From the NCBI GenBank assembly GCA_030018855.1, contig JASEHG010000055.1, forward strand, positions 1 through 10,282: a stretch of 10,282 bases of DNA. The letters run 5' to 3'. The number at the start of each line of letters is the position of its first letter. The stretch's first letter is position 1. A program made the translations under genes and the position numbers. The stretch is from Candidatus Brocadiaceae bacterium (GTDB taxonomy: Bacteria; Planctomycetota; Brocadiia; Brocadiales; Bathyanammoxibiaceae). Under the pieces are notes generated by a model that was not told the DNA's origin, did not search any database, and was given only the letters and a program-made list of their open reading frames with translations. Of the stretch, positions 1 through 5,914 are shown one piece after another.

Positions 1-1
1 C

Positions 2-589
2 CGGGGGCAGTACGGGGAGGTGTACATCAAACTGGAGCCGTTACACAGGGGACAGGGGTTTGAGTTTGCCAATCAGATTGTGGGAGGAAAGATACCGGGA
101 CAGTACATCCCGGCGGTGGAGAAAGGGATAAGGGAGACCCTGGCCAGGGGCGTACTGGCGAGTTACCCCGTGGTAGACGTCAAAGTGTCCCTTTACGATG
201 GCAGTTTCCATACGGTGGACTCCTCGGAAGCGGCCTTTAAACTGGCCGCCTCTAAGGCCTTCCAGAAGGCGTTCATGGAGGCCAAACCGGTCCTGCTGGA
301 ACCCATAGTAAACATTGAAATCACCTTCCCTTCGGAGTTTATGGGGGAGATATCCGGGAACCTTACGAGCCGCAGGGGGCGAATCATCGGGATGGATACC
401 ATAGGGAAGATGCAAGTCATCAAGGCCTCCGTACCCATGGCTGAGGTCACCAGATATGAGACAGAGTTAAAGTCCATAACAGGAGGTCAGGGTTCTTACA
501 GTATGGAGCTTTCCCACTACGACGTCGTACCTTCCCACATCGCCCAGAACATCATTGCCCAGGGCAAGAAAGAAGAGGAAGAGGAGTAG
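2..589 (+). CDS. fusA: Elongation factor G-like GTPase, C-terminal part (EF-G-2 type), 5' end outside window
   Basis: About 195 residues are visible, reading in frame from base 2 (RGQYGEVYIKLEPL) to the TAG at 587-589. This is EF-G domain IV followed by domain V. RGQYGEV, IPGQYIPAVEKG and YPVVDVKVSLYDGSFH (with VDSSEAAFK) are the domain IV signatures that reach the ribosomal decoding site during translocation. LLEPIVNIEI, SRRGRIIGMD and GSYSMELSHYD belong to domain V. Wording such as LARGVLASYPVVDVKV and VDSSEAAFKLAASKAF is closer to the EF-G-2/FusA-like paralogues than to canonical EF-G, and no str-operon partner follows, but the GTPase domain is outside the window so the subtype is uncertain. 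The protein ends in an acidic run (KKEEEEE). GTG at base 20 is an internal Val codon, not the start. Confidence 0.93.
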   Translation, partial: RGQYGEVYIKLEPLHRGQGFEFANQIVGGKIPGQYIPAVEKGIRETLARGVLASYPVVDVKVSLYDGSFHTVDSSEAAFKLAASKAFQKAFMEAKPVLLEPIVNIEITFPSEFMGEISGNLTSRRGRIIGMDTIGKMQVIKASVPMAEVTRYETELKSITGGQGSYSMELSHYDVVPSHIAQNIIAQGKKEEEEE

Positions 590-594
590 AGAAG

Positions 595-684
595 GACTAG
601 GGAATAGGGGGTAGGGTGTAGGGGATAGCAATATAAAATCTTGCTACTCCCTACTCCCTACTCCCTACACCCTACCCCCTAACC
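595..684. repeat. Facing pair of heptamer arrays forming a large inverted repeat with G-quadruplex potential
   Basis: The gap between the EF-G and kinase genes is filled by two 7-bp arrays in opposite orientation. Bases 595-629 read as five NNNTAGN units (GACTAGG, GAATAGG, GGGTAGG, GTGTAGG, GGATAGC). Bases 644-684 read as five CTANNCC units (CTACTCC three times, CTACACC, CTACCCC) plus CTAACC. Bases 605-623 and 663-681 are perfectly complementary over 19 bp. The left arm holds four G-runs (600-602, 607-611, 614-616, 621-624) with loops of 4, 2 and 4, a G-quadruplex pattern; the right arm gives the same on the minus strand. The array runs directly into the ATG at 685, where a Shine-Dalgarno sequence would be expected. 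Confidence 0.9.
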
Positions 685-1731
685 ATGACAGCCCAAGACC
701 TATACAAGTCAGTCTTTGAGAAAGGTCCGGACGCCAACCTCCTCCTCAGTCCGAAAGGCCTGGTAACAGAGGCTAATTGCCTTGCCCAGAGGCTCTACGG
801 CTTTAAAAGAGAAGAACTCCTGCACAGACCCCTGCCTACCATTCCAGAAGACCTCAAGGGGGAGTTCTTCCGCCTCCTGGAAAAGGTGAGGGAGGGGGAA
901 GAGGTGGTGGATTGGGAGACCAGGAGGCTGAATAAGGGCAAAAAGGTACTGGAGGTGAGCGTCAGTCTCTCCTTTGTGGGAGACGGCTCCGGTGGGTTCT
1001 TTGTGGAGAGCGCCCGGGACGTCTCTGGCAGGATTTCCTGGCGGGAGAAGATGTTGGAGGTGGAAAGGCTGGCGGCCCTTGGCAAACTCTCCGCCAGTCT
1101 GGCACATCAGCTTAACACCCCCCTGGCCGTGGCCCTCTTAAAGGTAGAAAAGCTAAGAGAGAATATCCGTGGGAACGATACCCTCTCCTCAGAGGTGGAG
1201 ACCCTCAGGGAGAGCCTACAGACCCTCAAACTCTCGGTCCAGAATACCCTGGGTTTTGCCAGGAAGCCCGTCCAGCAGAGATGGCCCGTGGAACTGAACG
1301 GCCTCTTAAAGGCAGTATGCCAGTTCTATGAGACTGCCTTCAGGCATAAACAGGTCAGATGCACCCTTAATATATCGGCTACGGAAGGGATAAAACTCCA
1401 TGCCAACCCTACTGAGATTGAGACGGCACTCTCCTCCCTCCTCATGAACAGCCTTGAGGCCCTCCCACAAGGCGGGGAGATAAGGCTCAGTTCCAGTATC
1501 CTGAACCTAAGAGAGGTGGAAGTGGTGGTGGTGGATAATGGCCCAGGGATACCTATGGACGTGTTCCCCCACATCTTTGAGCCCTTTTATACGACAAAGA
1601 AACTGGGTACAGGGCTGGGGCTGCCCATAGTAAAAAGGGTAGTGGAGGAACACGGGGGCTACGTCCTGGCAGAGAGCCAGGAAGGTAGAGGTACTACAGT
1701 GGCAATGAGACTGCCCTATATCAGGAGCTAG
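685..1731 (+). CDS. PAS-domain sensor histidine kinase, NtrB-like
   Basis: The protein has 348 residues, about the size of enteric NtrB, and is probably cytosolic because no membrane segment is visible. Order: PAS domain (about 1-115, with GLVTEANCLAQRLYGFKREEL), HisKA dimerisation helix with H-box LSASLAHQLNTPL (His141), and HATPase_c with N-box NSLEAL (Asn255), G1 DNGPGIP (284-290), FEPFYTTK, and G2 GTGLGLPIV (308-316). It should autophosphorylate His141 and pass phosphate to the regulator encoded next door. Oddity: the residue after the histidine is Gln, not the usual Glu/Asp general base, although Thr145 at H+4, used in phosphatase activity, is kept. No in-frame alternative start exists back to the TAA at 634; the ATG lacks a Shine-Dalgarno sequence. 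Nitrogen sensing is inferred only from the NtrC-type partner and the PII gene downstream. Confidence 0.92.
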   Translation: MTAQDLYKSVFEKGPDANLLLSPKGLVTEANCLAQRLYGFKREELLHRPLPTIPEDLKGEFFRLLEKVREGEEVVDWETRRLNKGKKVLEVSVSLSFVGDGSGGFFVESARDVSGRISWREKMLEVERLAALGKLSASLAHQLNTPLAVALLKVEKLRENIRGNDTLSSEVETLRESLQTLKLSVQNTLGFARKPVQQRWPVELNGLLKAVCQFYETAFRHKQVRCTLNISATEGIKLHANPTEIETALSSLLMNSLEALPQGGEIRLSSSILNLREVEVVVVDNGPGIPMDVFPHIFEPFYTTKKLGTGLGLPIVKRVVEEHGGYVLAESQEGRGTTVAMRLPYIRS

Positions 1732-1813
1732 GATGCCCTCGGGAGTAGCCGCAGGCTTTAGCCTGCGAGGCCCAAATGAGACTGCCTTACATCAGGAGCT
1801 AGGATGCCTTTGG
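1704..1813 (+). repeat. 39-bp direct duplication of the kinase/regulator junction flanking a palindrome
   Basis: Bases 1704-1742 and 1775-1813 match at 35 of 39 positions, offset by 71 bp. Each copy carries the kinase C-terminal codons (MRLPYIRS), a TAG stop, an AGGAG ribosome-binding site and an ATG. Only 32 bp separate them, containing the palindrome at 1749-1771. Both differences inside the kinase codons are synonymous third-position changes (CCC/CCT and TAT/TAC). The arrangement looks like an insertion accompanied by target duplication, which split an originally near-contiguous stop/start junction (TAG-G-ATG). Confidence 0.9.
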
Positions 1814-1828
1814 ATAGAATCCTCATAG
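1733..1828 (+). other. Possible 31-codon upstream ORF in the duplicated junction
   Basis: The upstream copy of the junction has its own AGGAG (1723-1727) and ATG (1733). That frame reads MPSGVAAGFSLRGP and continues through the palindrome for 31 codons to TAG at 1826-1828, overlapping the start of the regulator (1804) in another frame. Translation could couple to the regulator or compete with it. It is probably a by-product of the duplication rather than a functional peptide. Confidence 0.3.
1749..1771. repeat. Small palindromic element (CGCAGGC-TTTA-GCCTGCG)
   Basis: Perfect 7-bp arms, 1750-1756 and 1761-1767, flank a TTTA loop, preceded by GTAGC. It lies between the two copies of the duplicated junction, and its form (GTAG start, GC-rich self-complementary core) resembles the other palindromes in the window. 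As RNA it would form a stable hairpin about 40 nt upstream of the regulator start. Confidence 0.8.
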
Positions 1829-3159
1829 TGGACGACGACCCCCAGATGGTAAAGACCCTCTCAGAGGTCTTTGAGAAGGAGGGCCTAATGGTCATAGGGA
1901 CTACTTCTGGCGAAGAAGCCCTTGAAAAACTCCAACAAGAACCAGGCGTGCAGGCCGTCCTGGCAGACCTGGTGATGCCGGGTATGGACGGTATGGCCTT
2001 GCTGGAGAAGATAAAAGACCGTAACAGGGGAATCCCAGTCTTCATTATGACCGGTTACGGCACCATAGAGTCGGCCGTAGAGGCGGTAAAAAAGGGGGCG
2101 GAGGACTACCTCCTTAAACCCTTTGAGGAAGAACTCCTGAGGAAGAAGATACGTAAGGCAGTAGACATGCAAAAATTAAAGAGGGAGGTAGAGACGCTTA
2201 GGTCCCTGGTTACAGGGGGGCAGGAGATGGTTGCTTCCTCTGAAAAGATGAGAAAGGTGCTGGAAAGGGCTGGCACCGCCGCCGTAAGCGATGCGCCCGT
2301 ACTTATCCTGGGGGAGACGGGGAGCGGGAAGGAGGTGCTGGCAAGGTATATCCATTACCGGAGCCCATACTCCCAGGGGCCCTTTGTGGGAGTTAACTGT
2401 GCGGCCATCCCCAGGGAACTCCTGGAGAGCGAGCTCTTCGGACACAAGAAGGGGGCCTTTACCGGAGCCATCAGGGATGCCCAGGGGCTGTTCATTGCCT
2501 CCTCTCATGGGACGCTCTTCCTTGACGAGATAGGGGATATGCCTAAGGAACTCCAGCCCAAGCTCCTCCGGGCACTGGAGGAAGGCAAGGTCAGGCCGCT
2601 AGGCACCCATAAGGAGGTGGACTTCCAGGCCAGGGTCGTAACGGCTACCCATCGCCCACTGGAAGAATTGAAGACACAATACCTCCGCCCTGACCTCTTC
2701 TACCGCATCTCCACCGTTGTACTGGAGATCCCTCCGCTCAGGGAGAGAAAGGAGGACGTACCTCCCCTGGCCACCCACTTCCTCCAGAAATTTTCTAAAA
2801 AATATAACAAAGATACGAAGGAATTCTCTACGGAGGCGCTTACCCTCTTGTCCAACCATCCCTTCCCTGGCAATGTCAGGGAACTGGAAAGGCTTATAGA
2901 AAACGTCCTCATATTTAAAAAGGAAGGTGAGAGGGTAGAAGCGGCAGACGTCCTAAAGGGGTTGGGAGTGGAGAGAGAGAAGGAGACGTCTACTGCCAAA
3001 GAAAAGGTAGGAGTAATGAGCCTCAAGGAACTAGAGAAACAAGCCATAGAGCAGGCACTCCTGGCATGTAATCATAATAAGGCCAAGGCCTCCCACCTGC
3101 TGGGCCTCTCCAGAGACAGGCTATATAGAAAGATGAAGGCCTATGGAATAGTGCCTTAA
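1804..3159 (+). CDS. NtrC-family sigma-54-dependent response regulator
   Basis: The protein has 451 residues and all three NtrC-type domains. The receiver (about 5-120) has acidic residues DDD at 10-12, phosphoacceptor Asp55 (LADLVMPG), Thr83 and Lys105. The AAA+ ATPase (about 143-370) has Walker A GETGSGKE (170-177), the sigma-54-contacting GAFTGA loop (217-222), Walker B LFLDEIGD (238-245), and the RPDLFYR and FPGNVREL motifs. A Fis-type helix-turn-helix lies at about 407-450 (KASHLLGLSRDRLYRKMK). All key residues are intact, so it should activate sigma-54 RNA polymerase when phosphorylated by the adjacent kinase. AGGAG at 1794-1798 is well placed for the ATG. The sigma-54 promoter of the PII gene just downstream is an obvious candidate target, although the target is inferred. 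Confidence 0.95.
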   Translation: MPLDRILIVDDDPQMVKTLSEVFEKEGLMVIGTTSGEEALEKLQQEPGVQAVLADLVMPGMDGMALLEKIKDRNRGIPVFIMTGYGTIESAVEAVKKGAEDYLLKPFEEELLRKKIRKAVDMQKLKREVETLRSLVTGGQEMVASSEKMRKVLERAGTAAVSDAPVLILGETGSGKEVLARYIHYRSPYSQGPFVGVNCAAIPRELLESELFGHKKGAFTGAIRDAQGLFIASSHGTLFLDEIGDMPKELQPKLLRALEEGKVRPLGTHKEVDFQARVVTATHRPLEELKTQYLRPDLFYRISTVVLEIPPLRERKEDVPPLATHFLQKFSKKYNKDTKEFSTEALTLLSNHPFPGNVRELERLIENVLIFKKEGERVEAADVLKGLGVEREKETSTAKEKVGVMSLKELEKQAIEQALLACNHNKAKASHLLGLSRDRLYRKMKAYGIVP

Positions 3160-3209
3160 TTTAATACACTTGCACCCTAGTTTGTGTTATAATGCGACGC
3201 CAATTTGTG

Positions 3210-3249
3210 CCCTTGATTTACAAACGGCAGGTGTATTTCAAGGGTTTTT
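3210..3249 (+). terminator. Rho-independent terminator after the response regulator
   Basis: Imperfect 13-bp arms, 3210-3222 (CCCTTGATTTACA) and 3232-3244 (TGTATTTCAAGGG), leave a 9-nt loop and are followed at once by TTTTTG. Two central pairs are mismatched, but the outer CCCTTGA/TCAAGGG stem is perfect. The position, 50 bp after the regulator stop, fits termination of the kinase-regulator transcript. Confidence 0.65.
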
Positions 3250-3254
3250 GTATC

Positions 3255-3286
3255 ATGGCTTGTTTAATGCACTTAGAACAAGCCAT
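3255..3286. promoter_or_regulatory. Perfect inverted repeat upstream of the sigma-54 promoter; candidate activator site
   Basis: ATGGCTTGTT (3255-3264) and AACAAGCCAT (3277-3286) are perfect 10-bp arms around a 12-bp spacer, ending about 24 bp before the -24 element. Dyad symmetry upstream of a sigma-54 promoter suggests an enhancer-binding-protein site, possibly for the regulator encoded upstream. The site is closer to the promoter than typical NtrC enhancers, and no T-run follows, so it does not look like a terminator. Identity of the binding protein is inference. Confidence 0.5.
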
Positions 3287-3309
3287 TTGCCCGTGCCTGT
3301 AGGGGATAC

Positions 3310-3325
3310 TGGCACGAGGCTTGCA
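3310..3325 (+). promoter_or_regulatory. Sigma-54 (-24/-12) promoter for the PII gene
   Basis: TGGCACG (3310-3316), four bases, then TTGCA (3321-3325) matches the RpoN consensus (TGGCACG-N4-TTGCW) at every fixed position, with GG and GC in the invariant elements. The predicted start of transcription is near 3336, leaving a leader of about 55 nt before the PII ATG. Confidence 0.9.
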
Positions 3326-3391
3326 AGTTAGAATTGTGGAATGTGGAAGAGGATTGAGACCCAATAACTTTTACGGAGGGAGGGAAGGGCC

Positions 3392-3730
3392 ATGAAAAAG
3401 GTAGAAGCCATCATAAGGGTTGATAAACTGCATCCCGTGAAAGCCGCCCTGGAGGAACTGGGGTATCCCGGGGTTACTGTGACGGAGGTAAGGGGCCACG
3501 GCAATCAGAAGGGTATAACTGAGATATGGCGTGGCAGGACGTTCAAGGTGGACCTCCTCCCCAAGGTGAAGATGGAGATAGTAGTCCCTGATGAGAATGC
3601 AGAAAGGATAGTTGACACTATCGTCAATGAGGCTAGGACTGGCAGTATCGGGGATGGAAAGATATTTGTGAGCACCGTGGATGAAGTCGTCCGCATCCGC
3701 ACAGGGGAGAAGGGAAAACAGGCAGTGTAG
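3392..3730 (+). CDS. glnB: Nitrogen regulatory protein PII (GlnB/GlnK family), lacking Tyr51
   Basis: The 112-residue length matches the family. PII trimers bind ATP/ADP and 2-oxoglutarate and control nitrogen enzymes, transporters and regulators by protein contact. Visible landmarks are MKKVEAIIR, VTVTEVRGHGNQKG (with Gln39 at the 2-oxoglutarate/ATP site), VDLLPKVKMEIVV, and the nucleotide-binding B- and C-loop residues TGSIGDGKIFV (Lys90) and VVRIRTGE. In the T-loop the usual YRGAEYMVDF is WRGRTFKVDL, so residue 51, the Tyr uridylylated by GlnD in proteobacteria, is Phe. Covalent control at that position is therefore unlikely, and signalling presumably relies on ligand binding. GGAGGGAGGG (3375-3384) provides the ribosome-binding site. 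The gene has its own sigma-54 promoter and appears monocistronic, since the next gene converges on it; no amt or glnA is adjacent. Confidence 0.96.
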   Translation: MKKVEAIIRVDKLHPVKAALEELGYPGVTVTEVRGHGNQKGITEIWRGRTFKVDLLPKVKMEIVVPDENAERIVDTIVNEARTGSIGDGKIFVSTVDEVVRIRTGEKGKQAV

Positions 3731-3732
3731 GA

Positions 3733-3768
3733 GTTGAATATCTTCAACCCCTATAGCGGTGCAACCGC
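3733..3768. repeat. Two small hairpins after the PII gene
   Basis: GTTGAA-tatc-TTCAAC (3733-3748) and GCGGT-gca-ACCGC (3756-3768) are perfect short inverted repeats just past the PII stop at 3730. Neither is followed by a convincing T-run, so a terminator role is possible but unproved. Confidence 0.5.
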
Positions 3769-3787
3769 CGGGATAGATTTTAAAAAT

Positions 3788-3816
3788 GTAGGGGCGAGCC
3801 GCTGGCTCGCCCTTAC
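3788..3816. repeat. GTAGGGGC-family palindrome; possible terminator between convergent genes
   Basis: GGGCGAGCC (3792-3800) and GGCTCGCCC (3804-3812) are perfect 9-bp arms around GCT, bounded by GTA and TTAC. It shares its outer bases with the copies at 5006-5034, 8001-8029 and 9215-9266 but has a different core. It could terminate the PII transcript on the plus strand. Confidence 0.85.
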
Positions 3817-3852
3817 TATTTTATCCCCGTAAATGAAAAGGCTTTTGCAAAT

Positions 3853-3879
3853 GGGGCAGGTGCAAGACCTGCCCCTACC
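3853..3879. repeat. GTAGGGGC-family palindrome (GGGGCAGGT / ACCTGCCCC)
   Basis: Perfect 9-bp arms at 3853-3861 and 3867-3875 enclose GCAAG and are followed by TAC. Ending in GCCCCTAC, it belongs with the other palindromes but has a distinct core. It lies just beyond the stop codon of the convergent acylase gene, where it could act as a 3' hairpin for that minus-strand transcript. Confidence 0.8.
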
Positions 3880-3897
3880 TACCTGCTATCTATCCCC

Positions 3898-5727
3898 TCA
3901 TTGTAATGGCGGAGCTTGCTCCGCTAAATCATGTAGGAAACGAAAAGGCTTATACTGCCAGGCCTCAAAGAGGGCCTTCTGGTCACTACTGTGGGGATGG
4001 GGAATGCCGTCTTCCACAACAACACCACTCTCCCCAGGGGGTAGGATGTTTACCGCCTCGCCGCCCAGTTCCACCACCTGTTGGTAGGTGCCATGACTCT
4101 CTATCCTCTGTGGTACTGCCTTAAGGTCTTCAAGGCTCAATTTTTCCTTATCTACTACCGAGGTTATCTTCGCCACCCTGTGTCTGCCTACCCAGGGCAT
4201 ATTGTCCCCGTTAGGCCAGTCCCTGGAGGGTTTGTTGTTCCAGTTGACGAGGAGTCCGCCCGGAGGGTTTATCCTATGAGGTAGCCACCCATGCGGTATG
4301 AATCCCCTCCACTCCTCCAGTCCGGTACCGGAGAGGGGAAGCCTTGGGTCTGCCCCAGGAGGCAGTATCCTGTGCACCCCAGTATGCCAGTAGCCAATCT
4401 CCCCCGTGGCTGTGGCGCAAAATAGATTGTAGCTAAGCGGGACGTCCCTTACGGCCCTTTCAAGGTCTTCCAGGTTCCTGGCCCTGTTAATGCACAGGAA
4501 GGCCCCCAGTGCCTGCAACTCTTCTTTCCAGAAGGTCCTCTTGTGGCTGAAGGCCCGCCTTTGCTCCTGGAGAAAGACAGGGCCGTGGATGCTCCTGTAA
4601 AAGGTCTCCCTGTGAGTCCCCCCACCCTTTATTTTGAAGACTTCTTCTCTAGGTTCCAACTCCAGCCATCTCCCTTGAAAGAGATACCTGGTCGGGTCCT
4701 CTGGGTTTAGTTCCTCAACAAATACGTCTACGTTGTCAGACAGCCCGCTGGTCACCGTCCAGGCAATATCTGCGTTTCTTCCAATAAGCACAATGGGTAC
4801 CCCTGGGAAGGTCATGCCAGCCACGTCAAATCCACCACCATGGCGGTCTATCTCGTAGCCTGGCTGGGGTCCATCCAACCCCATCTGGGGACAGCCCAGG
4901 AGCATGGCCTTACCACTGGTAGACCGCTGGGGCGCCACCAGGACTGCGTAGCTGCCCAGTCTCTTTGGTAAACCAACCCAATCCGTAGCCCGCTTATCTG
5001 CATTTGTACGGGCGGGTTTTAGACCCGCCCCTACCATCCCTGGACTAAAGACCTCTACTACGTCCGTCTTGTCTTTAAAAGGCAGGGAGGCAATGGTAGT
5101 GGGTGCCGAGGGGTCGTTCAGTGGGTATCCCCTGTCAAATTCTTCCTTACCCAATCTCTTCAACTCTTCCAGATTTTCCAGTTCCTTTCCCCCGAACTCC
5201 CCGAATCTCCTGCCAGCCGCAATCATTACTGCCAGGCAGTCCGTTACCTTCCACGGTTCGGGTAATGTGCCTCCCCCCGTGGTAGACCGGGACTCCAGTG
5301 GCAAGACGTCCCCTTTGCCAGCCTCCGCCCGCCAACGGTTTATCCCTTTTGTATAGGCCACAATTAACTCCCTTACTTCTAGCTTTAAGGACTGGAACTG
5401 TCGGGCAAGTTCATCTTCAGTATAGAATTCCCTGCGGGCAGCAATATCGGTGGGGAGCATATCTGGCCCGAAGACCTCGGCCAACTCGCCCCGGGCCTCC
5501 CTCCTGGAGAGTTCCAGTTGGGTCAGTCGGTCCTGCGCCACCACGTAGCCAAATGCCTCAAAGAGGGCAGAGGCATTGGGGGACTTCAGGTGAGGCACCC
5601 CAAACTCGTCCCTGAGGATCAGTACCTCTACATCTCCCACCTTTAGCCTGGACCAATCCTGGGCCTTACAGGGCGGGCAAGACAATAAAAGGAGTGCACA
5701 GAGGAGGAGGGGAATCAAGGTATTCAT
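3898..5727 (-). CDS. Secreted penicillin acylase-family (S45) Ntn hydrolase
   Basis: The protein has 609 residues. The N-terminus is hydrophobic (LIPLLLCALLLLSC) and fits export, with a possible lipobox LLSC (Cys17) or signal peptidase I cleavage near KAQ/D; no Lys or Arg precedes the core. Alpha-chain features include VEVLILRDEFGVPHL and ALFEAFGYVVAQDRLTQLEL. The probable autocleavage site is RLGSYAVL, making Ser259 the N-terminal nucleophile of the beta chain, though the familiar GSNAW is GSYAV here. Further family blocks are TSGKAMLLGCPQMGLDGPQP, GFDVAGMTFPGVPIVLIGRN, DIAWTVTSG and NWNNKP (Asn498, the likely oxyanion Asn), and the end has PPGESG and PHPHSSDQ. Such enzymes hydrolyse amides such as acyl-homoserine lactones or beta-lactam side chains; the substrate cannot be told. 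An in-frame palindrome inserts VGAGLKPART at 232-241, in the linker before the cleavage site, and another palindrome encodes the C-terminal tail. No clear Shine-Dalgarno sequence precedes the ATG. Confidence 0.9.
   Translation of the reverse strand: MNTLIPLLLCALLLLSCPPCKAQDWSRLKVGDVEVLILRDEFGVPHLKSPNASALFEAFGYVVAQDRLTQLELSRREARGELAEVFGPDMLPTDIAARREFYTEDELARQFQSLKLEVRELIVAYTKGINRWRAEAGKGDVLPLESRSTTGGGTLPEPWKVTDCLAVMIAAGRRFGEFGGKELENLEELKRLGKEEFDRGYPLNDPSAPTTIASLPFKDKTDVVEVFSPGMVGAGLKPARTNADKRATDWVGLPKRLGSYAVLVAPQRSTSGKAMLLGCPQMGLDGPQPGYEIDRHGGGFDVAGMTFPGVPIVLIGRNADIAWTVTSGLSDNVDVFVEELNPEDPTRYLFQGRWLELEPREEVFKIKGGGTHRETFYRSIHGPVFLQEQRRAFSHKRTFWKEELQALGAFLCINRARNLEDLERAVRDVPLSYNLFCATATGEIGYWHTGVHRILPPGADPRLPLSGTGLEEWRGFIPHGWLPHRINPPGGLLVNWNNKPSRDWPNGDNMPWVGRHRVAKITSVVDKEKLSLEDLKAVPQRIESHGTYQQVVELGGEAVNILPPGESGVVVEDGIPHPHSSDQKALFEAWQYKPFRFLHDLAEQAPPLQ
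3909..3924. repeat. Palindrome encoding the C-terminal tail of the acylase
   Basis: GCGGAGC-TT-GCTCCGC is a perfect inverted repeat within the last codons of the acylase gene. Read on the minus strand it gives AEQAPP of the terminal LAEQAPPLQ, and the stop follows shortly after. The position suggests that the palindrome inserted near the original stop and replaced the end of the protein. Confidence 0.75.
5006..5034. repeat. Palindromic element inserted in frame in the acylase gene
   Basis: The 29-bp element has 8-bp arms GGGCGGGT (5010-5017) and ACCCGCCC (5023-5030). It matches the copy at 8001-8029 at 28 of 29 positions. Translated on the minus strand it gives VGAGLKPART, the same peptide in the same frame as in the amidohydrolase gene. 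Confidence 0.95.
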
Positions 5728-5742
5728 GCAATTTTATAATGT

Positions 5743-5913
5743 GAGACCTCTGAAAAAGTTTGTGTGGACTTTGGTTTCCCCCTCCCTTGAGGGGAGGGGG
5801 AAGGGGGAGGGTGGTACTCACCCCCACCCCGCCTAAGGCGGATTTTCAACCTTCCCTCCCCCATTCCGCCTCAGGTGGAGAGGGAAGTTTGGTTGCAACT
5901 TTAAGCAGGTCTC
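5743..5913. mobile_element. Candidate small non-autonomous element (MITE-like) with nested palindromes
   Basis: The stretch between the acylase start (5727) and the membrane-protein stop (5915) is bounded by GAGACCTCTGAAAAAGTTTG (5743-5762) and, inverted, GCAACTTTAAGCAGGTCTC (5895-5913). The ends share GAGACCT and AAAGTT with a 1-2 base offset. Inside are a C5TC3/G4AG5 hairpin (5778-5800), a four-G-run quadruplex motif (5791-5811), a GGGTG/CACCC pair, and two copies of the 13-bp palindrome CCRCCTNAGGYGG (5829-5841, 5866-5878), the first followed by ATTTTCAAC. No ORF is present and no clear target-site duplication is visible, so the mobile nature is inferred. Confidence 0.5.
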
Positions 5914-5914
5914 C

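Noticed and set aside
20..589. GTG at base 20 as start of the first gene
   Set aside because: The frame is open back to base 2 and reads RGQYGEV, a conserved EF-G segment, so the gene is truncated by the window edge.
3188..3193. TATAAT as a sigma-70 -10 element
   Set aside because: The nearest -35-like TTGCAC is only 12 bp upstream, and the terminator at 3210-3249 would end any transcript before the PII gene.
3833..4284. Plus-strand open frames opposite the 3' end of the acylase gene
   Set aside because: They are antisense shadows of conserved acylase codons (NNKP to SDQ region) without a ribosome-binding site.
5298..5615. Plus-strand open frame opposite the acylase gene
   Set aside because: It is proline- and arginine-rich, has no family resemblance, and lies antisense to a gene with clear conserved motifs.
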